Assembly: GCA_963975425.1 (NCBI GenBank)
Contig: CAXBGS010000001.1
Coordinates: forward strand, 620,001 to 684,000
DNA: 64,000 nucleotides
Origin: CAXBGS01 sp963975425
GTDB lineage: Bacteria > Planctomycetota > Planctomycetia > Pirellulales > Pirellulaceae
Direction of reading: 5' to 3'
Notes under the pieces: model-generated
Databases searched by the model: none
What the model was told of the DNA's origin: nothing
The model's input: only the letters and a program-made list of their open reading frames with translations
Translations under genes and position numbers: made by a program
Part shown: positions 62,537 through 64,000 of the stretch, piece after piece
Layout: each line of letters opens with the position of its first letter
Numbering within the stretch: the stretch's first letter is position 1

Positions 62537-62944
62537 TCACGATTGCCGAAAATAGCTGGATACTTTGGCGGGGGATTTCTTCTCTTCCCAATACGATTTT
62601 TTCGCCGGATCAATGCTCAGTTTCAAGGCGTCGCGTTTGGCAATCCTGAACACGAGACCGATCGGACAGAACACGCCGAAGAAGATAATCAGCATCGCTA
62701 CTTCACCGACGACCATTCCAATCGGTGCCGTCAGGAAAGTGAGCGTTAGAAACAATGGCTTCACCAACGACGGCTTGATCAATCCGGCAAGCGCGACCGC
62801 TGCGCCGACGACGGCAAGCGTAGCGATCAACGGAGTATCGCCGCCCCAAAGCCAACCGAGCAGCGGTAAAACGATCGCGCAGATGAAGGCAAACTGACGA
62901 ACCTGGCGGTCCGAGGGCTGCAAATTAATCTCGATAAGTTTCAC
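62537..62944 (-). CDS. SxtJ-family membrane protein
   Basis: A 135-residue protein. The GTG at 62944 has GAGGG at workable spacing and is preferred over the TTG at 62971, which lies inside the carbamoyltransferase gene. Four helices (about 17-33, 40-60, 64-84 and 87-106) precede a cytoplasmic tail (RIAKRDALKLSIDPAKKSYW). SxtJ was named in the saxitoxin cluster, but it is widespread beside carbamoyltransferases outside toxin clusters. This is not evidence for saxitoxin production. Confidence 0.88.
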   Translation of the reverse strand: MKLIEINLQPSDRQVRQFAFICAIVLPLLGWLWGGDTPLIATLAVVGAAVALAGLIKPSLVKPLFLTLTFLTAPIGMVVGEVAMLIIFFGVFCPIGLVFRIAKRDALKLSIDPAKKSYWEEKKSPAKVSSYFRQS

Positions 62945-62957
62945 TGGCTCAACACCC

Positions 62958-64000
62958 TCAATCCAATGCAAACCGGGCCAAATGTTCCTGCCGTTGTGAA
63001 TCCGTCAGTTGACCGGGCTGCTGATTCTTGTGAAGGACGTGCCGCCCCATTACCAACACATCCATATCGGTCGTGACAAAACAGCGGTACGCGTCTTCAG
63101 GCGTGCAAACGATGGGTTCGCCGCGGACATTAAAGCTAGTGTTGATCAGGACGGGACAACTTGTCTTTTCATAGAATCGAGTCATCAATCGGTGCAACAA
63201 AGGATTACGATTCGCGTCAACCGTCTGCACTCGAGCAGAATAGTCCACATGCGTGACCGCGGGTATTTCCGAGCGCCGATAATGAAGCTTGTCGATACCT
63301 ATCGCCTGTTCTTGGTCGTTTCCCACGGGAACTCGAATGTCTTCCTTAACGGGCACAACAAGAAGCATGTACGGGCTTTCGACGCCGGGCGGCATGTCGA
63401 AATATTGATCGGCGTGCTCGTCCAGTACGATTGGCGCGAACGGGCGAAACGATTCCCTGAACTTGATCTTCAAATTCATGATCGATTGCATTTTTTCGCT
63501 GCGTGCGTCTCCCAAAATACTCCTTCCGCCAAGCGCGCGAGGCCCGAACTCCATCCGACCCTGGAACCAGCCAATCACTTTCTCTTCAGCAATGAGATCG
63601 GCAACCGCCTCGCAAAGCTGATCGTCCGATTCGAACGTGGTGTAGCTCGCATCGTTTTGCGACAAGGTGACCTGAATCTCATCATCACTGAAACTTGGAC
63701 CTAAAAACGAACCTTTTTGCGAATCTTTTCCTCGTGGATTTCGTGGATTCTTGAGCAGCTGATTCCAAATGAATAGTGCGGTTCCCAACGCGCCGCCGGC
63801 GTCACCTGCGGCCGGTTGGATCCAAATTTTCTCGAATGGGCCTTCACTTAAGATTCGTCCGTTGCCAACGCAATTCAACGCGACTCCGCCCGCGAGCACC
63901 AAGTTATCGAGTCCTGTCTTTGCGTGGACATACCGTGACATACGAAGCATGATCTCTTCGGTGACAGCTTGAACCGAGGCAGCCAAATCCATATGTCGCT
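62958..64000 (-). CDS. Carbamoyltransferase (NodU/CmcH family), N-terminus outside window
   Basis: The visible part is about 347 residues, and the frame is open to the right edge. It starts within the Kae1/YgjD-like half (DLAASVQAVTEEIMLRMSRYV, LVLAGGVALNCVGNGRILSEG, PAAGDAGGALGTALF) and includes the whole C-terminal carbamoyltransferase domain (MEFGPRALGGRSILGDARS, KFRESFRPFAPIVL, CPVLINTSFNVRGEPIVCTPEDAYRCF). The family transfers carbamoyl from carbamoyl phosphate to hydroxyl groups of sugars or secondary metabolites. It is followed within 15 bases by the SxtJ-like gene. Acceptor unknown. Confidence 0.95.
   Translation of the reverse strand, partial: RHMDLAASVQAVTEEIMLRMSRYVHAKTGLDNLVLAGGVALNCVGNGRILSEGPFEKIWIQPAAGDAGGALGTALFIWNQLLKNPRNPRGKDSQKGSFLGPSFSDDEIQVTLSQNDASYTTFESDDQLCEAVADLIAEEKVIGWFQGRMEFGPRALGGRSILGDARSEKMQSIMNLKIKFRESFRPFAPIVLDEHADQYFDMPPGVESPYMLLVVPVKEDIRVPVGNDQEQAIGIDKLHYRRSEIPAVTHVDYSARVQTVDANRNPLLHRLMTRFYEKTSCPVLINTSFNVRGEPIVCTPEDAYRCFVTTDMDVLVMGRHVLHKNQQPGQLTDSQRQEHLARFALD

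Noticed and set aside
62537..62944. Saxitoxin biosynthesis because of SxtJ similarity
   Set aside because: SxtJ is widespread next to carbamoyltransferases, and no sxtA-like polyketide or amidinotransferase genes are seen.
1..64000. tRNA, rRNA, CRISPR array, IS element or prophage
   Set aside because: No cloverleaf, direct-repeat/spacer array, transposase or phage structural gene was recognised in reading the sequence. A covariance-model search would be needed to exclude small RNAs.

Overview
The window looks like a chromosomal segment of a Planctomycetota bacterium, most likely a Rhodopirellula-like member of the Pirellulaceae. This is inferred from gene content, not from a database match. 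The supporting families are four sulfatase genes (five sulfatase domains), a DUF1592/DUF1588/DUF1585 haem protein paired with DUF1552, a short-type ECF sigma factor coupled to a FecR protein, a MoxR-DUF58-BatA-DUF4159 operon, a PEP-CTERM protein and several giant multi-PAS kinases. No rRNA, tRNA, CRISPR array, prophage or transposase was recognised by eye.

Layout. (1) 1-2.4 kb: the tail of an unknown gene, a (CAG)8 tract, a PEP-CTERM surface protein and a DUF4198 protein. (2) 3.2-8.5 kb, minus strand: sigma factor -> FecR protein -> DUF1592-family haem protein -> DUF1552 protein, the first three joined by ATGA overlaps. (3) 8.7-16.6 kb, minus strand: TPR/gluzincin peptidase -> DUF4159 -> MoxR ATPase -> DUF58 -> BatA-like protein, mostly overlapping, with a 16-bp tandem repeat before moxR. 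(4) 17-25.8 kb: a sulfatase island with an alpha/beta hydrolase and a 917-residue protein carrying two complete sulfatase domains. (5) 26-28.3 kb: deoC, and an SRPBCC-ArsR-membrane protein operon. (6) 28.5-34.4 kb, plus strand: DUF1579, two YCII fusion proteins, DoxX, a YCII protein, two VOC proteins and an ECF42-type sigma factor. (7) 34.5-38.8 kb: a zinc alcohol dehydrogenase, a FadL-type porin and a hotdog-methyltransferase fusion.

(8) 39-57.7 kb is the most unusual part. It holds a 1961-residue protein (degenerate protein kinase, AAA ATPase, TPR, GAF, histidine kinase, receiver, HPt), a DUF1328 micro-membrane protein behind a sigma-54-like promoter, and a translationally coupled operon of a KaiC-like ATPase and two hybrid histidine kinases. 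It continues with a 1743-residue CheB-like/7xPAS/GAF hybrid kinase, and a divergent 115-residue protein with a CsrA-like first half and a helical-hairpin second half. That small gene has a full-consensus -24/-12 promoter. No DNA-binding response regulator is visible, so if these kinases form one phosphorelay its output lies elsewhere or is not transcriptional.

(9) 58-60.6 kb: a small lipoprotein, a secreted PRC-barrel protein and a protein with two CxxCH motifs. (10) 60.9-64 kb, minus strand: carbamoyltransferase (cut by the window end) -> SxtJ -> DUF5989 -> SGNH hydrolase, a cassette probably concerned with modifying an exported glycan or metabolite.

Starts were chosen from ribosome-binding sites, stop/start overlaps and signal peptides. 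All functional statements are family-level readings made without a database search.
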